Assembly (NCBI GenBank): GCA_033855775.1
Contig: JAWVFT010000072.1
Location: 1-22,677 of the forward strand
Length of the DNA: 22,677 nucleotides
Direction: 5' to 3'
Source: DASVTR01 sp033855775
GTDB lineage: Bacteria; Acidobacteriota; Blastocatellia; Pyrinomonadales; Pyrinomonadaceae
In this document: piece by piece, positions 8,176-15,925 of the stretch
How positions within the stretch are numbered: position 1 is the first letter of the stretch
How the letters are laid out: each line of letters opens with the position of its first letter
The notes under the pieces: model-generated
Database searches by the model: none
What the model saw: the letters and a program-made list of their open reading frames with translations, nothing else
Told to the model about the DNA's origin: nothing
Made by a program: the position numbers and the translations under genes

Positions 8176-8238
8176 GCAGCGCACCCGTCAGATGCTTTTG
8201 AGAGATGCTATCTCTTCCAAGCTCCGAGGAGACATCCG
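8176..8238 (-). pseudogene. Remnant of a third precursor-peptide 3' end
   Basis: The stretch matches the 3' coding region of both peptide genes (compare 8282-8346) at roughly four bases in five. In its own minus-strand frame it reads MSPRSLEEIASLKSI then a stop, against MRPQSLEEIEALEKQL in the intact genes. It overlaps the stop codon of peptide A in a different frame, so the last residues of A (GCLLGAWKR) come from reading this relic out of frame. It indicates unequal recombination within an array that once held at least three copies or was rearranged between two. Confidence 0.75.
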
Positions 8239-8636
8239 TTTTTCTTGGATGGAAACATGCTTTTCTGCTGCTGTAACTCCTGCAAAGCGCCGGTCAGTTG
8301 CTTTTCGAGAGCTTCTATCTCTTCCAAACTCTGTGGACGCATCTGTTCCTCAAGGACATTAATGTCCTTGTGTACTGGCACCTTCACATTGCCCTTTGCC
8401 AGCGCATAGACCAATAGCTGACGAAGCTCAAGTTGATATGGCGGGTCAATGAATTTGTACGGGCCGATTTCGATAGCCTCGCCACTGTCGAAACACTGTA
8501 CACCGCATTCGTGAGTGCAGGAGCCTACGGAAGCGCTGCCTGCATCCGAGCAACCGCCACAGCCGCCACTGGCAGCGATTTCTGACTGCCCCCGTGGGAC
8601 GACCGTGATGATGAGATCTTTGAATTTGAACGGCAT
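8208..8636 (-). CDS. Putative modified-peptide precursor A (Cys-rich, central core)
   Basis: A 142-residue protein, first gene of the cluster, with AAAGGAG 6 bases before the ATG. It has the same architecture as the second peptide: MPFKFKDLIITVVPRG N-terminus, a Gly/Ser/Thr/Cys segment (17-53) with Cys26, 29, 40, 44 and 48 and motif CSDAGSASVGSCT, then a long conserved acidic/helical region through 'MRPQSLEEIEALEKQL'. The Cys positions and the segment after the last Cys (DSGE) are conserved between A and B, while the residues just before the first Cys vary. The C-terminus is altered: the final residues read into a degenerate duplicate. Likely substrate of the downstream lyase, kinase-cyclase and glycosyltransferase. 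Alternative: a structural Cys-rich protein that is not modified. Confidence 0.7.
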   Translation of the reverse strand: MPFKFKDLIITVVPRGQSEIAASGGCGGCSDAGSASVGSCTHECGVQCFDSGEAIEIGPYKFIDPPYQLELRQLLVYALAKGNVKVPVHKDINVLEEQMRPQSLEEIEALEKQLTGALQELQQQKSMFPSKKNGCLLGAWKR

Positions 8637-8757
8637 GGTAAACTCCTTTAGACTGTAAGGAAGCTGCGGATGCCAGAAGAGCTAAAATGGCCTGGTATTA
8701 TATGCGCTGGCTTATCAACCCTCAGCTTCAGAGTTTTGAGGTCTCCAATTACGAAAC

Positions 8758-8786
8758 AATGTATGCTCTCTTTTTTTTGAAGTCAA
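8758..8786 (-). promoter_or_regulatory. Candidate sigma-70-type promoter of the peptide cluster
   Basis: On the minus strand, TTGACT (8786-8781) is followed by a 17-base spacer and TACATT (8763-8758). The -35 matches the consensus at five of six bases and the -10 at four of six. Transcription would begin near 8750, leaving a 5' leader of about 115 bases before peptide A. A second TATAAT at 8702-8697 is nearer the gene but has no -35 at proper spacing. Confidence 0.35.
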
Positions 8787-9390
8787 CAAAATCTTAACCG
8801 TGTGCAACAAGCTGTTTGCGAAACGCTGAGCCATTTATTCAAAAACCATCTCGCAAATCGAGCATAGGCCGATGAGCGTTTTAAGGAGTGCCTGGGTCAG
8901 GGCGGTTGCGCTCGGAAAGATCTTCAGAATGCGGGTGTGAAGCAACTAAGCTCGAACAAGGTATAGAAGTAATTTTATATCTTGTTCAGGGAAGAACTTA
9001 ATTATTCACTCAATTCTCTGCCCTAGCAGCAAATCATGACTTAGGGAAGAACTTTTATTTTAAAGAAGCCCTTTGGGCTAGTCGAGAATAAAGGACTTAC
9101 GTCCTCTTCAGGTAAGAACTTTATTGTTCGTGAACAGCATTTTGTTTGCGAACAATAAAGTCCTTTACAAAACAATAAAGTTGTTTCCCGAAACTTAATT
9201 GTGGGTATATGTTTTGCAGGGCAGCATTACAAGATGGTGCTGTCATCGGGAGATATTTGCAGCGAACAGACAATACTGCTCAAGACGCGCGTTCACTTAT
9301 CTGTGAGGACTCAATAGCCTCCTCGCCTGAGCGAAGCTCGCGCGTCTCTGTCCGAAAGGCTGCGGGCGGCCAGCTTTCATCTCAGAGCAG
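8787..9390. other. Long non-coding stretch upstream of the peptide cluster
   Basis: About 600 AT-richer bases without a credible gene; the plus-strand frame 9209-9394 has no recognisable content. It holds an imperfect inverted repeat at 8955-8986 (AACAAG ... CTTGTT), a small hairpin AGCCC-TTT-GGGCT near 9067-9079 and the repeat array at 8985-9192. It marks the change from the lower-GC accessory part to the GC-rich right half. Confidence 0.5.
8985..9192. repeat. Array of about six copies of a 20-25 bp motif in both orientations
   Basis: Related copies begin near 8985, 9041 and 9107 on the plus strand and near 9085, 9148 and 9170 on the minus strand, with consensus close to AAGAACTTTATTGTTCG. 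The copies at 9119-9130 and 9149-9160 form a perfect 12-bp inverted repeat (CTTTATTGTTCG / CGAACAATAAAG) with an 18-base loop. Another copy lies at 2705-2729, on the far side of the peptide cluster. Multiple spaced sites at an end resemble transposase-binding arrays such as Tn7-type ends; operator sites are an alternative. Confidence 0.65.
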
Positions 9391-10394
9391 TTAATTCAAT
9401 TTATCGCGGAAGAGCGTCAGGGCAATCTTGCCGCCTTCGGGCTGCCCCTTCGCTAAGGCTTCCGTTAAATGCAGAGCTTGCTCGGCGCTGACTTTGGGCG
9501 GCATCGGTGGCTCGTTGGGGTCAACCAAGACTTCGACAATGGTTGGCCTTCCTGAGGCGAGGGCTTGTTTCAACGCGGGGCGAATCTCTTCGGGTCGCTC
9601 GACCTTGAAGCCTAAGCCGCCGCAGGCTTCCGCGAACCTGGCAAAGTCAGGATTGTATAGCTCGCAGCCGTACTCTGGATTGCCTGGAAAGACGATCTGC
9701 TCCCAACGGATTTGGCCGAGACTGTTGTTCTTGATAATCACTAAGACGACGGGCAATTGATATTTCACTGCCGTCAGAAATTCGCCCATCAACATCGTGA
9801 AGCCGCCATCGCCGACGAAGGCTATGGATTGCCGTTCGGGATAAGCGACCTTCGCCGCGAGACTGTAGGGCAGGCCGGGAGCCATCGTCGCCAGCGTGCC
9901 GGAGCAACTGAACATCTGCTGCTTCCTAATCTTGAACTGTCGCGCAATCCAGGTCGTAATCGTGCCTGAATCGGTCGAGATGATGGCGTCGTCCGTAGCC
10001 AGTTCGGATAGTTTCCAAGCGATGCGCTACGGCTTAATCGGCACGTCGTCGCGCATGGCGCGCTTGCGCATCAACTCCCACCACTCTCGCATTCCAGCCT
10101 GCGCCTGCTCTGGAAAGCTGCGGTCTTCCTTGCGCGTGATGAATCTTGAGAGCGCGGCTATTGTCGGCCTGACGTCGCCAGACAGCAGCCGAGTCGCCCA
10201 GTGTATTTGGCGTAAGCGCAGGCCATGAAGGCCGCCGCCTCTTCGTGGCGCACTTGTATGAAGCGGACGCGTTCCTGTCGCTGGCGCAACGCTTCCATAA
10301 TGCCGTTGATGCCGTCGCCAGGCAGCCCGAAGACGACGTTGACGCCCCAATCAATAATGCGTTCGATGAGCACATCGGCGGCTGTCTGTGCCAT
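9391..10394 (-). pseudogene. Broken thiamine-pyrophosphate enzyme (PoxB/acetolactate synthase-like)
   Basis: The start (ATG 10394, AAGGAG upstream) encodes a normal TPP-enzyme N-terminus: 'VFGLPGDGINGIMEAL', the catalytic-Glu region 'VRHEEAAAFMACAYAK', then 'CLATSG'. At about 10168-10182 the reading jumps to the middle of the family ('GDVRPT', 'AGMREWWELM') in another frame, with about 250 residues missing. This frame meets an amber codon at 10027-10029 (KP-stop-RIAWKL, where Gln would be expected) and then continues to the C-terminal TPP domain with 'GDGGFTMLMGEF' and 'NNSLGQIRWEQ', ending at 9391. Only about 340 of the roughly 590 residues expected remain. The parent enzyme would decarboxylate pyruvate or a related 2-oxo acid. 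The exact substrate of the family member is not clear. Confidence 0.85.
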
Positions 10395-10544
10395 GAACAC
10401 TCCTTACTCTTTACACGCCCGACTGCCGCGAGCGAAAGCACGCGTCAAGCGTCGCGGCGAGCCTTCAATTTAGCGAGCGCGCCGCTTCAGGGCCGGACAA
10501 GCTCGAAGCTATCCATCCGGGTCAAAGAATTTCGGCTCAAAGAA

Positions 10545-11144
10545 TCACTGCTTGCCTTTGATGTCCTTCGCCATGCGTTGATGCTCCTGCAAGGTCGGCA
10601 GCGTCTTCGCGGCGAAGCTTTTCAAGTCAGCGTCGCTGCCGTCGTCGGCCTCGTCCTTAAACTCTTTGACATCCTTGTCGTGGTCGTCAACCATCATCTT
10701 CATGTACTCGCGGTCAAACTCCGCGCCGGAGAGTTTTGAAAGCTTATCTTTGTCAGCCTTCTGGTCATCCATCATGCCGGCTGGCAGCGTGACGCCCTTT
10801 CGCGCGGCGAGTTGTTTCAGTTCCGTGTTGGCCTGCGAATGGTCGTCCACCATCTTCTGGCCAAACTTCTTCACGTCCGCGCTCTGCGCTTTCCCGGCGG
10901 CGAGGCGACCGAGTTCGACTTCCTCCATGCCGCCGGTCGCCGCGTTCGTCATAAACTTGCGGTCGTCGTCGCCGAGCGCGGCGCTGCTGCGGGGCGTTGA
11001 CGTGGCGGCGTTCGCGTTGCCGTTAAGGTTCGCTCCGTTTCTGGTCGCAGTGTTCGCGTCGTTCGTGTTCGCGCCTCCGCAACCGGCCAACAGAGCCAAT
11101 GAAACGGCGGCGATGCCCGCCGTCAGGATAATCTTGTTGCGCAT
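10545..11144 (-). CDS. DUF4142 lipoprotein
   Basis: A 199-residue lipoprotein with AAGGGGA before the ATG. The signal peptide ends in the lipobox LLAGC (Cys22). A low-complexity Asn/Ala/Thr linker (residues 23-55) is followed by a helical DUF4142 domain (about 60-195). The domain shows the family's pattern 'FMTNAATGGMEEVELGRLAA', 'KKFGQKMVDDHSQANTEL', 'FDREYMKMMVDDHDKDVKEF' and the closing 'AAKTLPTLQEHQRMA'. The family is a ferritin-like four-helix bundle in the periplasm or outer membrane. Paired 'DDH' motifs hint at metal binding, but its biochemical role is not established. Transcribed alone, with 150 bases to the broken gene downstream. Confidence 0.9.
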   Translation of the reverse strand: MRNKIILTAGIAAVSLALLAGCGGANTNDANTATRNGANLNGNANAATSTPRSSAALGDDDRKFMTNAATGGMEEVELGRLAAGKAQSADVKKFGQKMVDDHSQANTELKQLAARKGVTLPAGMMDDQKADKDKLSKLSGAEFDREYMKMMVDDHDKDVKEFKDEADDGSDADLKSFAAKTLPTLQEHQRMAKDIKGKQ

Positions 11145-11273
11145 TTTATTTTCCCCTTCATGAAGAAAAGAGCATAGCTCTCTTTCGCTTGCTCGTCGGT
11201 TGAAAGCTGTTCGGGAGACAGCAGTTTTTTACAACTTAGTTTTAACGGAAATGCTTCGGCGGAGTGTAGAAAG

Positions 11274-12971
11274 TTAATGAGAGATGGCGGCTTTGCGTGT
11301 CACCTGCGCAACGGCGTCAACGAGTTCGACGGGCTCTATGGGTTTGGCGATGTGATTTTCAAAGCCTGCGGCGAGGGCGCGTTCGCGGTCGGCGGCGGTG
11401 GCGTAGGCCGTCAGGGCGATGGCAGGGATGGCGCCGCCCTCTTGCGCGGAGAGCGTTCTGATGCGGCTGATGAACATGAAGCCGTCCTCGTCCGGCATGC
11501 CTATATCCGAGATGAGCACATCAGGCTTCGCTTGCTTGAGCGCGGCCAGCGCAGCCGCCGCAGAGCCTGCGATAATAGTCTCTGCCCCGGCCTGACTGAG
11601 AACCATGGAGACTAGCTCACGCGCGTCCTCCTGATCGTCAACGATGAGGACGCGCAGTCCTGCGAGCAGCGTCGTGCGAAGCGGCGCGACGTTGCCGGGA
11701 GGAGAATGTAATTCGCTTTGCTCGCGCTCGTGGCCCGGCTCGCTCGCCGCAGCTATCGGCAGATTGACAGAAAAGATTGAGCCTTGATGCTCGCCGCCGC
11801 TATCGACGGAGACGGTTCCGCCGTGTTGCTCGACGAGGTGACGGACGACGGCGAGGCCGAGGCCGAGGCCACCGTGAACTCTGGTGGTCGAACCGTCGGC
11901 TTGCTGAAAACGCTCGAAGACGTGCGGCAGAAAGTGCGGCGGAATGCCCTGCCCCGTATCGCTCACTGTGATGCGCATGTCTGAGCCGTCGCGGTCAAGT
12001 TTGACGACCACGCGCCCGCCCTTGGGCGTAAACTTGATAGCGTTGGAGAGCAGATTCCAGATGACTTGTTGTAAACGGTCCGGGTCGCCGCTGACCAGAG
12101 CAGGCTCCGTGTCGAACTCGACGCCGAGTTCCATGCCTTTCGCTTCCGCCGCTTGCTGCACTGATTCGACCGCCGCCCGGATAACGGAAGCAAGCTCCAC
12201 CGGCCTCACTTCGAGATGAAGCTTGCCTGTGACGATGCGCGAAACATCGAGCAAGTCCTGAATGAGTTGGTTCTGCGCTTCGGCGTTGCGCTCGATGACC
12301 TCAATGCCGTGTTGGACTGTCTTCTCATCAAACGGCAAGCGGCTCAGCATCCGCGCCCAACCGAGCACAGCCGTCAGAGGCGTGCGCAACTCGTGTGAGA
12401 GCGTGGCGAGGAAAACGTCCTTGGCGCGGTTGACCGCTTCCGATTCGGCGCGCGCCGCTTCCGCTTGTTGTTGCGCGGCGACTGCTTCTTCCAGCAATCT
12501 TGAGCGCTCTTCGCGCGCCCGTTCTTCTTCGGCCAGATGCTCTCGCACCTGATACTGGCGCCTACGCGCGCGCAAAGCCGAGCGGGTCGCGCTGACCAGC
12601 GTGATGACGCGCGTGGGCCGCTCGACCAGCGTCATGTTGCTGACTTCGCCGAGAGCGTGGAGCGTTCCGAGGTTGGCGGGCATGGAGCCGCTGCCGCCGG
12701 TCAATATCAAGAGCGGAAAGTCAGACCACTGCGGCTGCTGGCCGAGAGCTTCGACCAGACAACGCATTGCTTCCGGCGTGAGAGCTTCCTCGGAGATGAC
12801 CGCGACGCCTGCGCCCGCCGAGAGCTTGCGGCAGAGTTCATCAATCCCGGCGCATGCCTCCGCGAACATCCCCGCTTCGGCCAGATACCTGCTCGTCATG
12901 GAAGCGTCGCGGCCCGTCGGCGCAAGCAGCAGAATGCGCTCGTCTGGATTGTGCGGGTCAGCCTGTCGCAT
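11274..12971 (-). CDS. Soluble hybrid histidine kinase with C-terminal receiver
   Basis: A 565-residue protein. The ATG at 12971 has AAGGA 5 bases upstream and overlaps the KaiC-like gene by 14 bases; a TTG at 12989 is an alternative. Residues about 10-125 form a degenerate receiver-like domain without an obvious phospho-acceptor Asp. A charged coiled coil (138-180) leads to HisKA with His193 in 'ATLSHELRTPL'. The ATPase domain shows 'WNLLSNAIKF', 'DTGQGIP' and 'GGLGLGLA'. The C-terminal receiver (about 440-560) has acid pair DD (445-446), acceptor Asp489 in 'ISDIGMPDEDG' and Lys543. No membrane segment or classical sensor is present, so input probably comes from inside the cell, plausibly from the KaiC-like protein encoded immediately upstream. 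Confidence 0.9.
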   Translation of the reverse strand: MRQADPHNPDERILLLAPTGRDASMTSRYLAEAGMFAEACAGIDELCRKLSAGAGVAVISEEALTPEAMRCLVEALGQQPQWSDFPLLILTGGSGSMPANLGTLHALGEVSNMTLVERPTRVITLVSATRSALRARRRQYQVREHLAEEERAREERSRLLEEAVAAQQQAEAARAESEAVNRAKDVFLATLSHELRTPLTAVLGWARMLSRLPFDEKTVQHGIEVIERNAEAQNQLIQDLLDVSRIVTGKLHLEVRPVELASVIRAAVESVQQAAEAKGMELGVEFDTEPALVSGDPDRLQQVIWNLLSNAIKFTPKGGRVVVKLDRDGSDMRITVSDTGQGIPPHFLPHVFERFQQADGSTTRVHGGLGLGLAVVRHLVEQHGGTVSVDSGGEHQGSIFSVNLPIAAASEPGHEREQSELHSPPGNVAPLRTTLLAGLRVLIVDDQEDARELVSMVLSQAGAETIIAGSAAAALAALKQAKPDVLISDIGMPDEDGFMFISRIRTLSAQEGGAIPAIALTAYATAADRERALAAGFENHIAKPIEPVELVDAVAQVTRKAAISH

Positions 12972-14490
12972 CGTCATCCTTGAGAGCAATGCGATTCTCG
13001 CCGGAGTAAGTCGGAACGCCGGTGAGCACGCCGTGGAATTCCGTCAAGGGTTTGCCGACTTCAACTCCCTTAGACGAAAGGCGCAGTTCGCGGATGGTGT
13101 CTTCGTGATAGCCGGTTCGCTTTTTGACGACCGAAATCGCGCGCCGCACAGCCCCGCTGGCTTCAAAGTAGCGCAGCAGCATGACCGTATCGGCCAGATA
13201 ACTGACATCCACGGGCGTCCCCATGTTGACGCCCATGAAACCGTGTTGAGCCATCACGAGTATCGTGACGACGCCCTGCTGGTTCAAGTACGTCAACAAC
13301 TCGTGCATCTGCACGGTCAGGAATCGCTCGTCGGGCATCGCTTGCAGATAGCCGTTGAGACTATCAATTATCACGACGCGCGCGCCATCCTGCTCGACCG
13401 CGCGCCGCACGTAGTAGGCAAACTCGCCGGGCGACAATTCAGCCGGGTCTATCTGCTTCACCTTGACGCGCCCGGCCTCCACTTCGCTCCTCAAGTCTGT
13501 GCCGAGTCCGGCGGCGCGCGCCAGATGTATGTTGATGCCTTCGTCGAAGATGAAGGCGGCGGCTATCTCGCCGCGCTTCGCCGCGGTCGCGGCAAACTGA
13601 GCCGCGATTGAAGACTTGCCAGCGCCCGCGGGCCCCATGATGAGCGTGCTGGTGCCGCGGTCAAGCCCCCCGCCGAGCAGGGCGTCAAGAGCCGGAACGC
13701 CGCCGCTGATGGGTTCCGGCGCAAAGTCCTGATGATGGTCAGCCGCCACCAATCGCGGGTAAACGTCAATGCCGCCGGTCTGGATAGTGAAGTCGTGAAA
13801 GCCGCCGCGATAACGGCTGCCGCGCAGCTTGATAACGCGCAAGCGTCGCCGCTCGGCTCCGTAATCGAGCGTCAACTGTTCAAGCATCAGCACGCCGTGA
13901 GCGATTGACTGCACCTGCAAATCGCCGTCCGTCGAGGCGCGGTCGTCAAGCAGCAACACGGTGCATTGGCGTCCGGCGAAGAACTGTTTCAGAGCCAGAA
14001 TCTGCCGCCTGTAGCGCAGCGGGTCGCGCGCCAGCAAGCGCATCTCCGAGAGCGAATCGAAGACGATGCGGCGCGGCTTGAGGCGTTCGACCTGTTCAAT
14101 CACGGCCTTGGTCGTGTCGCCGAGTTCCACTTCCGACGGATGAAAAATCGTGTACTGCGTCTCGGTCTTCAAACTCTCTTCGGCGGGTATCAGTTCGTAA
14201 ATGTTGATGCTGTCCAAAGACCAGCCGTGCGACTCGGCCACCGCCGTCAACTCTTCTTTAGTTTCGGAGAGAGTCACATAAAGAACAGACTCGCCGGCTC
14301 TGGCGCCTTCGAGCAGAAAATTCAAAGCGAGGGTTGTCTTGCCCGTGCCGGGGTCGCCCTCGACTAGATAGAGGCGATTGGCCGGGAAGCCTCCGCATAA
14401 GACATCATCGAGGCCCTCGTTGCCGGTGGCCATCTTGTCCTGTCTGTTGTCTGAAGGTTGAGAGTCGCCGGTAGAACTCTTTGTGTTCAT
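12958..14490 (-). CDS. KaiC-like double-domain ATPase
   Basis: A 510-residue RecA-fold protein with two KaiC domains, about the usual length. CI has Walker A GDPGTGKT (45-52) and Walker B Asp145; CII has GPAGAGKSS (286-294) and Asp376. Next to the Walker motifs, the pair of catalytic acids seen as Glu-Glu in clock KaiC reads Ser75-Glu76 in CI and Asp316-Glu317 in CII. At the place of the KaiC autophosphorylation pair Ser431-Thr432 the protein has Ser430-Tyr431, so only the Ser is kept. No kaiA or kaiB is in the window. It overlaps the hybrid kinase gene, so the two probably form a signalling unit rather than a true circadian clock. AGGG stands before the ATG. Confidence 0.9.
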   Translation of the reverse strand: MNTKSSTGDSQPSDNRQDKMATGNEGLDDVLCGGFPANRLYLVEGDPGTGKTTLALNFLLEGARAGESVLYVTLSETKEELTAVAESHGWSLDSINIYELIPAEESLKTETQYTIFHPSEVELGDTTKAVIEQVERLKPRRIVFDSLSEMRLLARDPLRYRRQILALKQFFAGRQCTVLLLDDRASTDGDLQVQSIAHGVLMLEQLTLDYGAERRRLRVIKLRGSRYRGGFHDFTIQTGGIDVYPRLVAADHHQDFAPEPISGGVPALDALLGGGLDRGTSTLIMGPAGAGKSSIAAQFAATAAKRGEIAAAFIFDEGINIHLARAAGLGTDLRSEVEAGRVKVKQIDPAELSPGEFAYYVRRAVEQDGARVVIIDSLNGYLQAMPDERFLTVQMHELLTYLNQQGVVTILVMAQHGFMGVNMGTPVDVSYLADTVMLLRYFEASGAVRRAISVVKKRTGYHEDTIRELRLSSKGVEVGKPLTEFHGVLTGVPTYSGENRIALKDDDATG

Positions 14491-14653
14491 GCGTTGCCCT
14501 AATCGGTCTTCCGAGTGTTCGAATATTTATGTCTTGAAGCTAATGCGCGAACCGGGGGATGGAACGGGCAGCCAAGCCCGCGCGTTCGGCAAGAAATCAT
14601 GGCGCAAGCTTTAGGTAAGTAGAGCTTAACATCTTTTTTTCGTCAAATGAATT

Positions 14654-15829
14654 TCACGCGGGCAAAGAGTCGTCGCCCTCGATAGCTCTTCTTTCGACCG
14701 TCGCTCGATTGAGGACGAGGACTTGAAAACCGGCGCTCATCGAATCCGGCAAAATCATGTGGCGGGCGTCGGCGCGCAGGCTAACGGCTTCGGCCTCGCT
14801 CTGCACGCCCGCCGCCAGCCGCTCCAACTGTTCGAGCAAGCCTGCTTGTAAGAGAAACTTGTCCTGTCGCTCGAAGATGACTGTGCGCAGACCGGCGGCG
14901 GCGCCTGCGTTTCTGATGGCAGTCCAGTCAACGGTGGAAGTCAAATCCTGTTCGCCGGGACGCGCCAGCAAGTCGTCCGCGAATTGATGCCGTTGGAAAG
15001 CGCGCAGGGTTCCCGAACGACGCTCAGGACTGGCAAAGAGTTCTCCGGCTTCCGCTCCATAATCCACGGCGATGAGAAACCCGCGCTCGAAGAGAGCGGC
15101 GGAGCGCGCCATCCAATCCAGAGCCGCAAGATTTACTTCCGCCGTTTGCCCTTCCGCGAGCTTGATTTGATGCCGCCGGAAATATTCGGCGAGACGCGGC
15201 GTTGACGGCGCGCATTCTATCCAAACAAATTCGCCGCTCGCGTCACAGCCAACGCACAGTTCACGCAATTGCCCTTCGCGCATCCTGACGCGATGCACTG
15301 GAAAGGCGTCGAGCAATTCATTGGCGAAGATGATGGCCGTCGAGGCGGGCGCAGCCATCTCCGTGAGGCGACGAAATTCTACGCGCTCTTTGAAGCCCGC
15401 GAGCTTTGCTTGAGCGCGCTCGCGCGCGTCTCCGCTCGCTTCGTCAATCATGTAGAGCGTCGCGGCGAAAGCCTTCGGATAATCTCGCTCGAATGTTTCG
15501 AGGACGCCAGATGCGAAGTGGCCCGCGCCCGCCCCGGCTTCGATGATTGTCCAACTATGCGGCGCTCCGAGTTCTTCGTAGAGCCTGGCGAAATAGCGCG
15601 CGAAGGTGGCGGCGAAGAGCGAACTGCGCAAGGGGCTGGTCAGATAGTCGCCCGCTCTTCCCCAACGCGCTAGGTCGCGGCGGCAGTAGTAACCATCCTC
15701 CGCGTCGTATAGCGCAGCCGTCATCCATTCGCTGAATGGGATGGGGCCGCCGCCGCCGAGGATTCGCTGGCGCAGGCGACTGGCGAGAGTGTTCGTGTGT
15801 TCATCCGGCTCTGGCTGGCGCGCGCTCAT
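14654..15829 (-). CDS. MidA/NDUFAF7-type SAM-dependent methyltransferase
   Basis: A 391-residue soluble protein of usual family length. It begins with the family's 'GGGPIPFSEWMTAALYDAEDGYY' region (residues 25-48, quoted in part: IPFSEWM and GYY). The SAM-binding motif 'EAGAGAGHFASGVL' is near 97-110, 'FANELLDAFPVHRV' near 168-181 and 'VDYGAEAGELF' near 258-268. The family (Pfam Methyltransf_28) includes mitochondrial NDUFAF7, which dimethylates an arginine of a complex I subunit; bacterial members are presumed protein arginine methyltransferases but most are uncharacterised. The upstream ribosome binding site is weak. The neighbours do not point to a particular substrate. Confidence 0.88.
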   Translation of the reverse strand: MSARQPEPDEHTNTLASRLRQRILGGGGPIPFSEWMTAALYDAEDGYYCRRDLARWGRAGDYLTSPLRSSLFAATFARYFARLYEELGAPHSWTIIEAGAGAGHFASGVLETFERDYPKAFAATLYMIDEASGDARERAQAKLAGFKERVEFRRLTEMAAPASTAIIFANELLDAFPVHRVRMREGQLRELCVGCDASGEFVWIECAPSTPRLAEYFRRHQIKLAEGQTAEVNLAALDWMARSAALFERGFLIAVDYGAEAGELFASPERRSGTLRAFQRHQFADDLLARPGEQDLTSTVDWTAIRNAGAAAGLRTVIFERQDKFLLQAGLLEQLERLAAGVQSEAEAVSLRADARHMILPDSMSAGFQVLVLNRATVERRAIEGDDSLPA

Positions 15830-15925
15830 GTTTCGATTGTCGGCGATTAACGAGAGATGAGACTTTGTTTGACGTTGAGATTTGTCTTGGACGGGGGCGT
15901 CGCCGGAAGCGCGTTTGTCTAAAGC

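Noticed and set aside
8113..8409. Plus-strand Cys-rich frame opposite the peptide genes
   Set aside because: It is the shadow of the peptide genes, whose strong ribosome binding sites and paralogous conservation are on the minus strand.
8697..8702. TATAAT box nearer to peptide A on the minus strand
   Set aside because: A perfect -10, but the TTGATA upstream is only 10 bases away, so there is no proper -35; the 8758-8786 pair fits better.
8985..9192. Repeat array as a CRISPR
   Set aside because: The copies vary, occur in both orientations and have irregular spacing; no cas genes are present.
9209..9394. Plus-strand frame of 61 residues before the broken enzyme gene
   Set aside because: No domain, no start signal and biased composition; not supported as a gene.
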